A stretch of 64,000 nucleotides of DNA, taken from positions 1-64,000 of the forward strand of contig CANIEC010000004.1 of the NCBI GenBank assembly GCA_947466085.1. The letters are read 5' to 3'. This DNA comes from Rhodospirillales bacterium (GTDB lineage Bacteria; Pseudomonadota; Alphaproteobacteria; Reyranellales; Reyranellaceae). Under the pieces are notes generated by a model. It saw only the letters and a program-made list of their open reading frames with translations, ran no database searches and was not told the origin of the DNA. A program made the position numbers and the translations under genes. Each line of letters starts with the position of its first letter. Positions within the stretch are counted from its first letter, which is position 1. Below are positions 1 to 10,828 of the stretch, in pieces.

Positions 1-1235
<1,235 letters not shown>

Positions 1236-1361
1236 GACAGGATGACCCTAGAGTGCCGGACCTTCGCTCTCAAGCTCGCGTTCGCGAACTGTCGCGGGTG
1301 TTCCGCATTTCCGTAACCGCCCCCCTCTAAGCCTTGACCAGCAAGCGTGGGGGAATAGCCG

Positions 1362-2702
1362 ATGGTGCGCGTACCACTGTCCGCCAGGATGACCAGCTGG
1401 ATTGCCTTTGCCTTGCTGGTCGTTGCGCCGCTCAAGCTGGGTCACACCCAGGACCTTCCGGCTCCGGCGGAACCGCCTGACAGCGGGCTCAAGGCTGAAC
1501 TGCAGCGCTTCCTCTACGACGAGGCGACGGCCGTCCTGCATCTTCGCAGCTACCTGTTCGACCGCCAGAACCAGAGGCCGCCCAACCTGGCGGCCATCGT
1601 CACCGGCGGTTGGGTGGGCCTGCAGACCGGATGGTTCTACGACACGCTCCAGCTCGGCGCGGTCGGCTACACGACACAACCGGTCTGGGCGCCGCAGGGT
1701 CGCGACACCACCTCCGATGGCACGTCGCTGCTCAAGCCGGGCGGATACGGCTACTTCACGCTCGGCCAGGCCTACGCCTCGGTCCGCTGGCAGAAGCAGA
1801 CCGCCACGGTCTTCCGGCAGTATCTCGACGAACTGGAAGTGAATCCGCGCGACGACCGCGAGCTTCCCCAGACCTTCGAGGCCTATGCGCTGCGCGGCGC
1901 CCTCGGGCCGGTCAATTACTTCGCAGGCTACGTCGCCGCGATGAAGCCGCGCGACTATTCGGCCTTCATCAACATGGGCGAAGCGGCCGGTGCGCCGAAC
2001 GTGAACAAGGGCATGGGCCTGTTCAGCGCCAGATACGGCAGCATGAGCGACCTGCAGGTCCGCGCCTCGACCTACTATGTCCCGGACATCCTGTGGTCGA
2101 GCTACGGCGATGTCGGCGGCACGATCAAGGTGAACGAGGATCTCCGCGTCGCGCTCGCCGCCCAGTTCGCGGTGCAGGGCAGCAACGGCCTCAACCTTCT
2201 CACCGGCCAGCCCTTCAGCGCCTTCTGGGGCGGCTTCCGCGCGGACGCTTTCTGGGGGCCGATGGCCTTCCGCGTGTCCTACACGCAGATCGGCTCGGCG
2301 GCGAACTGGCGTAACCCCTACGGCATCTTCATCGGCTACAACAAGATGCAGTCGCTGGACTTCAACCGGGCCGGCGAAATGGCCGTGACCGCAGGCGCCA
2401 GCTACGATTTCAAGGGCGCGGGGCTTCCCGGCGTGATCTTCCTCGCGACGGCGACCGGCGGCAGCAATGCGGTCAATCCCGCCACCGGCGCCGGTCTCTC
2501 CACCAATTGGGAATACAATCTCGAGCTGGCCATCCGGGGCGATGCCATGGACAATGCACCCGACTGGTTGAAGCCGTTCAACCTGCGCAACCGGGTCGCC
2601 TTCGTCGATCAATACCAGGGTCGCACGGTCAACTCCTATACGGAGTACCGCCTGCAGCTGAACTACGAGCTGACCTGGAAAGGTCCGCGCCTGCGTCAGT
2701 AA
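1362..2702 (+). CDS. OprD-family outer-membrane porin
   Basis: A 446-residue predicted outer-membrane beta-barrel. It starts with a hydrophobic signal peptide (about residues 10-30), followed by features of the OprD family: an early block with LRSYLFDRQNQ, alternating aromatic/polar strands throughout, and the C-terminal strand ending YELTWKGPRL. OprD porins admit basic amino acids, peptides or aromatic acids; the substrate here cannot be told. The ATG at 1362 has GGGGAA six bases upstream; a second ATG at 1389 would also keep a signal peptide. It is transcribed divergently from thiC and stands alone, followed by a palindromic repeat. Confidence 0.85.
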   Translation: MVRVPLSARMTSWIAFALLVVAPLKLGHTQDLPAPAEPPDSGLKAELQRFLYDEATAVLHLRSYLFDRQNQRPPNLAAIVTGGWVGLQTGWFYDTLQLGAVGYTTQPVWAPQGRDTTSDGTSLLKPGGYGYFTLGQAYASVRWQKQTATVFRQYLDELEVNPRDDRELPQTFEAYALRGALGPVNYFAGYVAAMKPRDYSAFINMGEAAGAPNVNKGMGLFSARYGSMSDLQVRASTYYVPDILWSSYGDVGGTIKVNEDLRVALAAQFAVQGSNGLNLLTGQPFSAFWGGFRADAFWGPMAFRVSYTQIGSAANWRNPYGIFIGYNKMQSLDFNRAGEMAVTAGASYDFKGAGLPGVIFLATATGGSNAVNPATGAGLSTNWEYNLELAIRGDAMDNAPDWLKPFNLRNRVAFVDQYQGRTVNSYTEYRLQLNYELTWKGPRLRQ

Positions 2703-2718
2703 CGGCGCATGGCCCTCA

Positions 2719-2826
2719 CCTCACCCTGAGGAGGCGCGGAGCGCCGTCTCGAAGGGTGGGCAACAGACAGGGTGCTCGCGCCCATGCTTCGAGACGCGCT
2801 CCTGCGGAGCGCTCCTCAGCATGAGG
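2719..2826. repeat. Long palindromic repeat, family A copy 1
   Basis: The left end reads CCTCACCCTGAGGAG and the right end, inverted, CTCCTCAGCATGAGG; both arms continue inward with GCGCGGAGCGC-like and GTCTCGAAGG/GCTTCGAGAC segments. The whole unit is a long imperfect inverted repeat of about 108 bases, 17 bases after the oprD stop. A related copy lies at 47176-47301. This is a REP-like intergenic palindrome; it could act as a 3' hairpin for oprD. Confidence 0.8.
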
Positions 2827-2849
2827 TTCGTGGTAATGATCGTCAGACG

Positions 2850-4043
2850 CTAAACGACCAGGGCGCTGCGCATCTCGGCGATGTCGGCGTCGGAATAGCC
2901 GGCTTCCTTCAGCACCTCGTCGGTGTGCTGGCCGAGCGTCGCCGGCGGGCGGTCGATCGACCCGCCGCCATGTTCCAGTCGGAAGCCCGAGCCCACGACC
3001 TTGATGGGACCGTGCTCGGTCTCGACGGTCTGCAGCACGGTGCGGTGCTTGAACAGGTCGAGCTGCGCGGTCTCCGGGATGCTGTGCACGCGGCCGGCCG
3101 GCACGTCGGCCTTGGCGAAGCGCTCGATCCAGGTGGCAGAGTCCTCGGTCTTCATCGCGCCTTCGACGATCTCGTGGAGCGCGGTGTTGTTGGCGATGCG
3201 CGTGCCCCAGTCGACGAAGCGCGGATCGGCCAGCACCTCCTCGCGGCCCAGCACCTTCATCAGGCGCTTGAACTGCGGATCGGTCATGACGGCCAGCACG
3301 ATCCAGCCGTCGCGGGTCTTGAAGAGATTGCCCGTGGGCTTGCGCGTCACCGACAGGTTGGCGGCCTGGCCGTGAACGCGGCCGGTCATCAGGTGCTCGG
3401 TGAACTGCTGGGCGAGATAGCCCATCACCGAGTCGATCATGGCGACGTCGACGAGCTGGCCCGTGCCGGTGTGCGTCCGCTGATACAGGGCCGAGGCGAT
3501 GCCCAGCGCCGCCGTCGCGCCCGACATCACGTCGGCGCCGGCGAAGCCCACCCGCGTGGGGCCGTTGTTCTCGAAGCCGGTGATCGACATCAGGCCGGAC
3601 ATGGCCTGGATCATGCCGTCGAAGGCCGCGGTCTTGGACTCAGGGCCGACCTGGCCGAAGCCCGACACGGCACAGTAGATCAGCCGGGGATTGATCTTCT
3701 TCAGCGTCTCGTAGCCGATGCCGAGCTTGTCCATCACGCCGGGGCGGAAGTTCTCGACGACCACGTCGGCCGTCTCGACCAGGCGTTTGACGACCTCGAT
3801 CGCCTTGGGCTGCTTGAGGTCCAGCGTGATCGAGCGCTTGTTGCCGTTCACCGCGACCCAGGGCGCCGCCAGGCCGCGCTTCTCCCAGTCGTTGGAGCGA
3901 GTGCCGAAGCGCATGTCGTCGCCTTCGCGCGATTCGATCTTGACCACGTCGGCACCGAGCAGGGCGAGCTGGTAGGAGCTGTAGGGCCCGGCCAGCACAC
4001 GCGTGAAATCGACGACCTTTACGCCCTTGAACGGCTTGCTCAT
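2850..4043 (-). CDS. CaiB/BaiF family CoA-transferase
   Basis: A 397-residue class III CoA-transferase, the family that moves CoA between carboxylic acids (formyl-CoA:oxalate, carnitine, succinyl-CoA users). N-terminal block VVDFTRVLAGPYSSYQLALLGADVVKIE (split: 10-20, 21-37), then NFRPGVMDKLG (98-108), and the putative catalytic aspartate Asp171 in GFAGADVMSG. Length is normal. It starts 7 bases after the stop of the selenoprotein gene upstream on the same strand, so the two are probably co-transcribed. The acyl substrate is unknown; no decarboxylase or ligase partner is adjacent. Confidence 0.92.
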   Translation of the reverse strand: MSKPFKGVKVVDFTRVLAGPYSSYQLALLGADVVKIESREGDDMRFGTRSNDWEKRGLAAPWVAVNGNKRSITLDLKQPKAIEVVKRLVETADVVVENFRPGVMDKLGIGYETLKKINPRLIYCAVSGFGQVGPESKTAAFDGMIQAMSGLMSITGFENNGPTRVGFAGADVMSGATAALGIASALYQRTHTGTGQLVDVAMIDSVMGYLAQQFTEHLMTGRVHGQAANLSVTRKPTGNLFKTRDGWIVLAVMTDPQFKRLMKVLGREEVLADPRFVDWGTRIANNTALHEIVEGAMKTEDSATWIERFAKADVPAGRVHSIPETAQLDLFKHRTVLQTVETEHGPIKVVGSGFRLEHGGGSIDRPPATLGQHTDEVLKEAGYSDADIAEMRSALVV

Positions 4044-4050
4044 GTCACTC

Positions 4051-4977
4051 CTACGCCACGCCCGCCTGCTTGCGCTGGCTGAGCGCGACCTGCTTCACCT
4101 TGTCGAATTCGGCCCGCCGCTTGGCGACCTCTTCGGGCGGCATGCGCTCGAGATTGTTGTAGTCGTTCTTCCAGTCCCCGTCGGCGGTCCAGCGCAGCGG
4201 CGACTGAACCGTCGTGCGCGGACCGATGGCGCTCTCCAGCACCTTCAGCGCCAGATCGAGCGTGAAGCGCTGGGTGTCGGGCTCGTGCGGCTTGCCGCAG
4301 GAATTGCCCAGCGGGAAATCGCTGAACAGGAACCGGGGCACGCCCGTCCATTCGACGATGTCCTTCGCCGCCCCCATCACCACGGTGGGGATGCCGTTCC
4401 GTTCGAGGTATCGTGCGACCAGACTCACGGTCTGGTGACAGACGGGTCATGTAGGGACGAGCAGCGCGGCATCGACCTGGTCCTGGCGGCAGCGGGCCAG
4501 GATCTCGGGCGCATCGGTCTCCAGGGTCACGCGCTGGCTGCGATTGGTCGGCGCGCCGTGGAACCGCGCCGCCAGCTTGAAGCGGCCCTGGCTGGCGAAC
4601 TCGCGCATCAGCGGCAGCGGGAACCAGGTGTTGCTGTCCTTCGCCGTCGTGTGCTTGCGGTCGTAGCCGATATGGGAAATGCGGGTGTCGTGGTCCTGCG
4701 ACGAGTCGCCCGAATAGACCGAATAGAACTTGGCGGCGGCGTTGTAGAGCGCGCCGGGTCCCTGATCGCCCTTGTCCGGCTGGTACGGCGCCGCGGTCGA
4801 GATCAGCGCGAGCGTGCTGTCCTTCAGCGGCTTCGTCAGCGGCGTGAAGGGCGCATCGGTGTAGTGCGCCCAGCGATACGGATTGTCGTAGCCCAGCGCG
4901 AGGTAGTACTCGCGGGTGCGGCGCATGTATTCGAGCGGTGCATCGAATTCTGGCGCAAAATCTATCGTGTCGACCAT
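4051..4977 (-). CDS. Selenoprotein, glycine/sarcosine/betaine/D-proline reductase subunit B-like (in-frame TGA read as Sec)
   Basis: Two same-frame open segments (4977-4450 and 4446-4051) are separated only by one TGA at 4447-4449. Read through, they give one 308-residue protein with Sec at residue 177 in LLVPT-U-PVCHQTVSLVAR. The U-x-x-C pair and the following helix, RYLERNGIPTVVMG, are what the GrdB/PrdB selenoprotein group shows at its redox site, and similarity to that family continues on both sides of the TGA. A SECIS-like hairpin lies just downstream. ATG 4977 starts the conserved part (MVDTIDFAPEF); the frame is open upstream to 5076 but looks non-conserved. Exact reaction unknown: the known family reduces amino-acid derivatives in anaerobes, while the proteobacterial branch is uncharacterised. 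It is co-directional with the CoA-transferase that follows. No selA, selB or tRNA-Sec gene lies in this window. Confidence 0.85.
4418..4449 (-). promoter_or_regulatory. Candidate bacterial SECIS element with Sec UGA codon
   Basis: After the TGA (4449-4447) come 10 bases, then a perfect 7-bp stem ACCAGAC/GTCTGGT (4436-4430 with 4424-4418) closed by the loop CGTGA (4429-4425). The loop begins 17 bases after the UGA and has a G in its first two positions. This agrees with the general description of bacterial SECIS elements: a small apical loop with an early G, roughly 16-37 bases after UGA. SelB-dependent recoding is inferred, not shown. Confidence 0.75.
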
Positions 4978-5147
4978 GGGCGAAAACTGAACCCGCCGTT
5001 GCTCCAAGTCAAATTCGCAGGGCGCCTGACGGCCCTGCACGGAACGCCGGGTGAAGCTGACCCCGATGTAACCCACCGGCCATAGTGCCGCCCAACTCCC
5101 TCGCGCTATATATGAAGCGAGTTCGGACAGGCTGGGGAGCGCATCGC

Positions 5148-7001
5148 ATGGCGATCAGACGGCGCAGCGTATTGGCGGGCAGCGCGGCCCTTTGGGTCGG
5201 CGCGCCGGCGATTCTGCGGGCTCAGACCCCGGCTACGGCGGCCAAGGTCAATGTCAGTCACGGTTTCGCCATGCACGGCGAGCCCAAGTACAAGGCCGAT
5301 GCCGGCCCACCCGACTATCTGAATCCCGGCGCCCCCAAGGGCGGCAGCGTCCGGCTGGGCGCCCGCGGCACCTTCGATTCGCTGCATCCCTTCATCGTGA
5401 AGAGCGTGCCGGCGGCCGGCATCACCCAGATCTGGGACACGCTCTGCTGGAACTCGCGCGACGAGGCCTCGACCGAATACGGGCTGATCGCCGAAACGAT
5501 CGAATGGCCGGACGACCGGTCCTGGGTCGCCTTCAACCTGAGGCCGCAGGCGCGCTGGCACGACGGCAGCCCGATCACCGTCGAGGACGTGATCTTCTCC
5601 CTCGACATCCTGAAGGCGAAGGGCGCGCCCAACTATTCCTTCTACTATCACGACGTCCTGAAGGCGGAGAAAGTCGGCGACCGCAAGGTGCTGTTCACCT
5701 TCCGCGACAGCACCAATAGGGAGCTGCCGCTGATCGTCGGCCAGCTTCCCATCCTGCCCTCCAAATGGTGGGCGAGCCGCGATTTCGAGAAGGTGTCGCT
5801 CGAGATCCCGCTCGGCAGCGGCGCCTACAAGGTCGACGCCTTCGACGTCGGCCGCTCGATCGCCTATCGCCGCGTTCCCGACTGGTGGGCCAAGGACCTC
5901 TGGATGAATCGCGGGCGCAACAATTTCGACGTGCTCCGCTACGAATACTATCGCGACGTGACCGTCCAGTTCGAGGCCTTCAAGGCGGGCGACCTCGACG
6001 TCCGCCAGGAAAACATCGCGCGCAACTGGGCGACGGCCTACGACATTCCGGCGGTGCGCGACGGCCGCATCCAGCGCGCCGAGATTCCGCACGAGCTGCC
6101 GACCGGCATGCAGTGCTTCGCCTTCAACACGCGCCGCGACTACTTCAAGGACAAGCGCGTGCGCGAGGCGATCGCCACCATGTTCGACTTCGCCTGGGCC
6201 AACAAGAATCTGTTCTACGGGATGTACAGGCGCAACGTCTCGTTCTTCGGCAATTCCGAGCTCGCCTCGTCGGGCCTGCCGACGGCGGCGGAGCTGAAGT
6301 ACCTCGAGCCGCTGCGCGGCAAGATTCCCGAGGAGGTCTTCACCAGGGAGTTCATGCTTCCCGAGTCTGATGGCACCGGCAACGTCCGCGATCTGGCGCG
6401 GCGCGCGCTCGCGCTGCTCAAGGAGGCCGGCTGGGAGATCAAGGACGGCAAGATGACGGAGACGAAGACGGGCAAGAAGCTCGCCTTCGAGATGCTCCTG
6501 AACGACGCCAGCTTCGAGAGGGTCGTGCTGCCCTACAAGCAGAACCTCGAGCGCATCGGCATCGACATGAACGTGCGCACGGTCGACACCGCGCAGTTCA
6601 AGCGCCGCGAGGACGAGTTCGACTACGACATGATGGTCGAGGGTTTCGGCCAGTCGCTGTCGCCGGGCAACGAGCAGCGCGACTTCTGGGGCTCGAAGGC
6701 GGCCGACACGCCGGGCAGCCGCAATTCGCTGGGCATCAAGGACGCCGCCATCGATTCGCTGATCGACACGCTGATCGCGGCCCCGGATCGCGAGAGCCTG
6801 ATCGCCGTCACCCGGGCGCTGGACCGCGTGCTGCTCTGGAGCAACTTCGTGGTGCCCAACTGGCACAACAACAAGGTGTTCGTCGCCTACTGGAACCGTT
6901 TCGCCCGTCCGGAGAAGAGCGCCCGCTACGCGCCCTTCGCCTTCGACACCTGGTGGATCGACGAAGCCAAGGACCGCGCCCTTCAGCGCGAGAGGAAGTA
7001 G
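5148..7001 (+). CDS. yejA: Peptide ABC transporter substrate-binding protein (YejA/SBP family 5)
   Basis: A 617-residue periplasmic solute-binding protein of family 5 that delivers oligopeptide-like ligands (microcin C-type in Enterobacteria) to the YejBEF importer. The N-terminus MAIRRRSVLAGSAALW is a likely twin-arginine or Sec signal with cleavage near ILRAQT. Family blocks: HDGSPITVEDVIFSLDIL, NTRRDYFKDKRVREAIA and the late NWHNNKVFVAYW. The ATG at 5148 is preferred to the upstream in-frame start because it has GGGGAG at good spacing and begins at the signal peptide. It is followed by yejB, yejE and yejF, the usual order. Confidence 0.93.
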   Translation: MAIRRRSVLAGSAALWVGAPAILRAQTPATAAKVNVSHGFAMHGEPKYKADAGPPDYLNPGAPKGGSVRLGARGTFDSLHPFIVKSVPAAGITQIWDTLCWNSRDEASTEYGLIAETIEWPDDRSWVAFNLRPQARWHDGSPITVEDVIFSLDILKAKGAPNYSFYYHDVLKAEKVGDRKVLFTFRDSTNRELPLIVGQLPILPSKWWASRDFEKVSLEIPLGSGAYKVDAFDVGRSIAYRRVPDWWAKDLWMNRGRNNFDVLRYEYYRDVTVQFEAFKAGDLDVRQENIARNWATAYDIPAVRDGRIQRAEIPHELPTGMQCFAFNTRRDYFKDKRVREAIATMFDFAWANKNLFYGMYRRNVSFFGNSELASSGLPTAAELKYLEPLRGKIPEEVFTREFMLPESDGTGNVRDLARRALALLKEAGWEIKDGKMTETKTGKKLAFEMLLNDASFERVVLPYKQNLERIGIDMNVRTVDTAQFKRREDEFDYDMMVEGFGQSLSPGNEQRDFWGSKAADTPGSRNSLGIKDAAIDSLIDTLIAAPDRESLIAVTRALDRVLLWSNFVVPNWHNNKVFVAYWNRFARPEKSARYAPFAFDTWWIDEAKDRALQRERK

Positions 7002-7016
7002 GCGTCCGGCCGCTCC

Positions 7017-8120
7017 ATGATCGCCTATATCCTGCGACGCCTGATGCTGGTGGTGCCGACCCTGTTCGGCATCATGGTGGTCAACTTCTTCATCATCCAG
7101 GCCGCGCCCGGCGGGCCGGTCGAGCAGATGCTGTCCCAGATCCAGGGTACGGCGGTCGATGCCACCGAGCGCTTCTCCGGCAGTTCGAGCGGCGGCGAGA
7201 CGCTACGCAAGTCGGCGTCGGATTCGTCGGGCGGTTCCGGCACCTATCGCGGTGCCCGCGGCCTGCCGCGCGAGCTGATCGAGCGCATCGAGAAGATGTA
7301 CGGCTTCGACAAGCCGATCGGGGAACGCTTCGTGCTGATGATGAAGAACTACCTGGTCTTCGACTTCGGCGAGAGCTTCTTCCGCAACAAGCGGGTGGTC
7401 GACCTCATCATCGAGAAGATGCCGGTGTCGATCTCGCTCGGCCTCTGGACCACGCTGCTGATCTACATGGTGTCGATCCCGCTGGGCATCGCCAAGGCGG
7501 TGCGCGACGGCTCACGCTTCGACGTGTCGACCTCGACCACCCTGATCGTGCTGAACGCCATCCCGGGCTTCCTGTTCGCGCTCCTGCTCGTCGTGCTGTT
7601 CGCCGGCGGCGGCTACTTCAAGTGGTTCCCCCTGCGCGGCCTGGTCTCCGACGACTGGAGCTCGCTCGGGCCCATCGACAAGGTGCTCGACTATTTCTGG
7701 CACATGGCGCTGCCGATCGGCGCCATGGTGATCGGTGGCTTCGCCACGCTCACCTTCCTCACCAAGAACTCGTTCCTGGAGGAGATTCACAAGCAGTACG
7801 TGCTGACCGCCCGCGCCAAGGGCCTGGTCGAACGCCGCGTGCTGTACGGCCACGTCTTTCGCAACGCCATGCTGATCGTGATCGCGGGCTTTCCCGCCGC
7901 CTTCGTCGGCGTGCTGTTCACCGGCTCGCTGCTGATCGAGGTGATCTTCTCGCTCGACGGGATCGGCCTGCTGGGCTTCGAGGCGGCGCTGAACCGCGAC
8001 TATCCGATCATGTTCGGCACGCTCTACTTCTTCGGCCTGATCGGCCTCGTGATGGGGATCCTGGGCGACATCATGTACACGGTGGTCGATCCGCGGATCG
8101 ATTTCGAGGCGCGCGGCTGA
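7017..8120 (+). CDS. yejB: Peptide ABC transporter permease (YejB)
   Basis: A 367-residue inner-membrane permease. The N-terminal [21 protein letters not shown] is typical of DppB/OppB-type permeases. A variable Ser/Gly-rich stretch (about 55-80, [20 protein letters not shown]) sits in the first periplasmic loop. The C-terminal half carries the binding-protein-dependent transport domain with several membrane segments and the coupling motif around [18 protein letters not shown], which contacts the ATPase. It starts 15 bases after yejA and overlaps yejE by the ATGA junction at 8120, so the four genes form one operon. Confidence 0.95.
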   Translation: MIAYILRRLMLVVPTLFGIMVVNFFIIQAAPGGPVEQMLSQIQGTAVDATERFSGSSSGGETLRKSASDSSGGSGTYRGARGLPRELIERIEKMYGFDKPIGERFVLMMKNYLVFDFGESFFRNKRVVDLIIEKMPVSISLGLWTTLLIYMVSIPLGIAKAVRDGSRFDVSTSTTLIVLNAIPGFLFALLLVVLFAGGGYFKWFPLRGLVSDDWSSLGPIDKVLDYFWHMALPIGAMVIGGFATLTFLTKNSFLEEIHKQYVLTARAKGLVERRVLYGHVFRNAMLIVIAGFPAAFVGVLFTGSLLIEVIFSLDGIGLLGFEAALNRDYPIMFGTLYFFGLIGLVMGILGDIMYTVVDPRIDFEARG

Positions 8121-9139
8121 TGAACCCGATGAACCGGCGCCGGCTCGCGGCCTTCCGCTCCAGCAAGCGCGGCATGATCTCGCTGGCGATCTTCGGCTTG
8201 CTGTTCTTCCTCTCGCTGTTCGCCGAGCTGCTGGCCAACAACAAGCCGATCCTGATCCGCTACGACGGCGGCTTCTACTCGCCGCTGGTGAAGGACTATC
8301 CCGAGACGACCTTCGGCGGCGATTTCCCGACCAACACCGTCTATTCCGACCCGGAAGTGCAGAAGCTGATCGAGGAGAAGGGCTGGATCCTCTGGCCGCC
8401 GATCCCCTACAGCTACGACACGGTGCTGAAGGGCGAAGGCCGGACGACCCTGCAGCCGCCCTCGCGGCAACACTGGCTGGGTACCGACGACAGCGGCCGC
8501 GATGTGATGGCCCGCCTCATCTACGGGTTCCGCATTTCCGTCCTGTTCGGGCTGGCCCTCACCGTGGCCAGCACGGTGATCGGCATCGCCGCCGGCGCCG
8601 TGCAAGGCTATTTCGGCGGCGTGGTCGACCTCCTGATGCAGCGCTTCCTCGAAATCTGGTCGAGCCTGCCGACCCTTTATCTCCTGATCATCCTGGCGAG
8701 CTTCATCCAGCCGGGCTTCTGGGTGCTGCTGGGCATCATGCTGCTGTTCAGCTGGATGGCGCTGGTCGGGCTGGTGCGCGCCGAATTCCTGCGCGGCCGC
8801 AACTTCGACTATGTCCGCGCCGCCCGCGCCCTGGGTATGATGGACGCGCGCATCATGTACCGGCACATCCTTCCCAATGCGATGACGGCCAGCCTCACCT
8901 TCCTGCCCTTCATCCTGGCAGGGTCGGTCACGACACTGACCTCGCTCGACTTCCTGGGCTTCGGCCTGCCGGTGGGCTCGCCCTCGCTCGGCGAGCTGCT
9001 GCTGCAGGGCAAGAACAACCTCACCGCCCCCTGGCTCGCCTTCACCGGCTTCTTCGTGATCGCCCTGATGCTGTCGCTGCTGGTGTTCATCGGCGAGGCG
9101 GTGCGCGACGCCTTCAACCCGCGCAAGGTGCTGGTGTGA
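8120..9139 (+). CDS. yejE: Peptide ABC transporter permease (YejE)
   Basis: A 339-residue second permease of the importer, DppC/OppC type. It has an N-terminal membrane segment (about 18-35), a large periplasmic domain as in YejE proteins, and then five hydrophobic segments with the coupling block YVRAARALGMMDARIMYRH. The ATG overlaps the stop of yejB (ATGA) and its own stop overlaps the GTG of yejF (GTGA), showing translational coupling on both sides. The longer upstream-open frame in the same phase is a shadow of yejB. Confidence 0.95.
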   Translation: MNPMNRRRLAAFRSSKRGMISLAIFGLLFFLSLFAELLANNKPILIRYDGGFYSPLVKDYPETTFGGDFPTNTVYSDPEVQKLIEEKGWILWPPIPYSYDTVLKGEGRTTLQPPSRQHWLGTDDSGRDVMARLIYGFRISVLFGLALTVASTVIGIAAGAVQGYFGGVVDLLMQRFLEIWSSLPTLYLLIILASFIQPGFWVLLGIMLLFSWMALVGLVRAEFLRGRNFDYVRAARALGMMDARIMYRHILPNAMTASLTFLPFILAGSVTTLTSLDFLGFGLPVGSPSLGELLLQGKNNLTAPWLAFTGFFVIALMLSLLVFIGEAVRDAFNPRKVLV

Positions 9140-10770
9140 GTGACTCTCTCCTGCTCGAGGTCAAGGACCTCTCCGTCAATTTCGGCACCGGCGACAAGGC
9201 CGTGCGCGCGGTCCGCGGCGTCAGCTTCGACATCAGACGCGGCGAGACCGTCGCACTGGTGGGCGAATCGGGCTCCGGCAAGTCGGTGACGGCGCTGTCG
9301 GTCCTGCAGCTCCTGCCCTATCCGGCCGCCAGCCATCCCACGGGCAGCATCCGTTTCCAGGGCAAGGAGCTGGTCGGCGCCTCGACGCGCGAGCTCCTGT
9401 CGGTGCGCGGCAACCGGATCTCGATGATCTTCCAGGAGCCGATGACCTCGCTCAACCCGCTGCACACGATCGAGCGGCAGGTGAACGAGGTGCTGATCCT
9501 GCACAAGGGCCTGTCGCGCGAGGCGGCGCGCAAGCGCACGCTCGAACTGCTCGAACAGGTCGGCATTCCCGACGCCGCCAACCGCCTCGACGCCTACCCA
9601 CACCAGCTCTCGGGCGGCCAGCGCCAACGCGTGATGATCGCCATGGCGCTCGCCAACGAGCCCGACCTGCTGATCGCCGACGAACCCACGACGGCGCTGG
9701 ACGTCACCATCCAGGCGCAGATCCTGAAGCTGCTGAAATCGCTGCAGGCGCGCTACGGCATGGCACTTCTGTTCATCACCCACGACCTCGGCATCGTGCG
9801 CAAGATGGCCGACCGGGTGTGCGTGATGACCCAGGGTCGGATCGTCGAGCAGGGCCCGGTCGCCGAAGTCTTCGACCGGCCGCAGCACAGCTACACCCAG
9901 CATCTTCTGTCGGCGGAACCCAAGGGCCGTCCGGCAGCGGCCGATCCCGCCGCGCCCGAGATCCTGCGGCTCGACGATCTCAAGGTGCATTTCCCGATCC
10001 GGCGCGGCGTGATGCGCCGCACGGTCGGGCACGTGAAGGCCGTCGACGGCGTCAGCCTCGCACTGCGCGAGGGCCACACGATCGGCCTGGTCGGCGAATC
10101 GGGATCGGGCAAGACGACCCTGGGTCTCGCCCTGCTGCGGCTGGAGCGCAGCGAGGGCGGCATCCAGTTCGACGGGCGCGAGCTGCAGGGGCTCAGCCAG
10201 CGCGAGCTGCGGCCGATGCGGCGCGAGATGCAGATCGTCTTCCAGGATCCGTTCAGCTCGCTCAGCCCGCGCATGTCGGTGGGCGAGATCGTGGGCGAGG
10301 GGCTGGAGGTCCACCGCATCGGCACCAAACAGGAGCGCGACGTCCTGATCGACCAGGTCCTGCGCGAGGTCGGCCTCGATCCGTCGAGCCGCGAACGCTA
10401 CCCGCACGAATTCTCCGGCGGCCAGCGCCAGCGCATCTCGATCGCCCGCGCCCTGGTCCTGAAGCCGCGGCTGATTGTGCTCGACGAGCCGACCTCGGCG
10501 CTCGACATGAGCGTCCAGGCCCAGATCGTCGACCTGCTGCGCGACCTCCAGCAGCGACACAAGCTTGCCTATCTTTTCATCAGCCACGATCTGAAGGTCG
10601 TGCGGGCGCTGGCCGACGAGGTCGTCGTCCTGCGCCACGGCAAGGTGGTCGAACGCGGCCCGGCGCGCCAGATATTCGACGCACCCCAGACCCCCTACAC
10701 GCAGGCGCTCATCGCCGCGGCCTTCAATCTCGAAGCGATCGGCGGCGATGGCCGGACCGTCACCTCTTAG
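9136..10770 (+). CDS. yejF: Peptide ABC transporter ATP-binding protein with two nucleotide-binding domains (YejF)
   Basis: A 544-residue duplicated ATPase that powers the YejBE permease. Each half has a complete set: Walker [10 protein letters not shown] and GESGSGKTT, signature LSGGQRQR and FSGGQRQR, and Walker B LLIADEP and LIVLDEP. Both halves end with the oligopeptide/dipeptide ABC extension. Fusion of two domains in one chain is normal for YejF. The start is GTG at 9136, overlapping the yejE stop. The last gene of the transport operon; ghrA follows 58 bases later. Confidence 0.95.
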   Translation: MSDSLLLEVKDLSVNFGTGDKAVRAVRGVSFDIRRGETVALVGESGSGKSVTALSVLQLLPYPAASHPTGSIRFQGKELVGASTRELLSVRGNRISMIFQEPMTSLNPLHTIERQVNEVLILHKGLSREAARKRTLELLEQVGIPDAANRLDAYPHQLSGGQRQRVMIAMALANEPDLLIADEPTTALDVTIQAQILKLLKSLQARYGMALLFITHDLGIVRKMADRVCVMTQGRIVEQGPVAEVFDRPQHSYTQHLLSAEPKGRPAAADPAAPEILRLDDLKVHFPIRRGVMRRTVGHVKAVDGVSLALREGHTIGLVGESGSGKTTLGLALLRLERSEGGIQFDGRELQGLSQRELRPMRREMQIVFQDPFSSLSPRMSVGEIVGEGLEVHRIGTKQERDVLIDQVLREVGLDPSSRERYPHEFSGGQRQRISIARALVLKPRLIVLDEPTSALDMSVQAQIVDLLRDLQQRHKLAYLFISHDLKVVRALADEVVVLRHGKVVERGPARQIFDAPQTPYTQALIAAAFNLEAIGGDGRTVTS

Positions 10771-10828
10771 TCGCGAAGAAAGCAGGAACGGGGCTCGACC
10801 CGGCGAGGCTCCCCCAGTAAAAGACCGA

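Noticed and set aside
2772-4082. 436-codon plus-strand frame over the CoA-transferase
   Set aside because: Antisense shadow of a well conserved gene; composition dominated by His/Arg/Gly/Leu and no family motif.
8809-10638. 609-codon minus-strand frame over yejF
   Set aside because: Antisense of the ATPase; repeats such as LAREL and HALAL arise from reverse complement of common codons.
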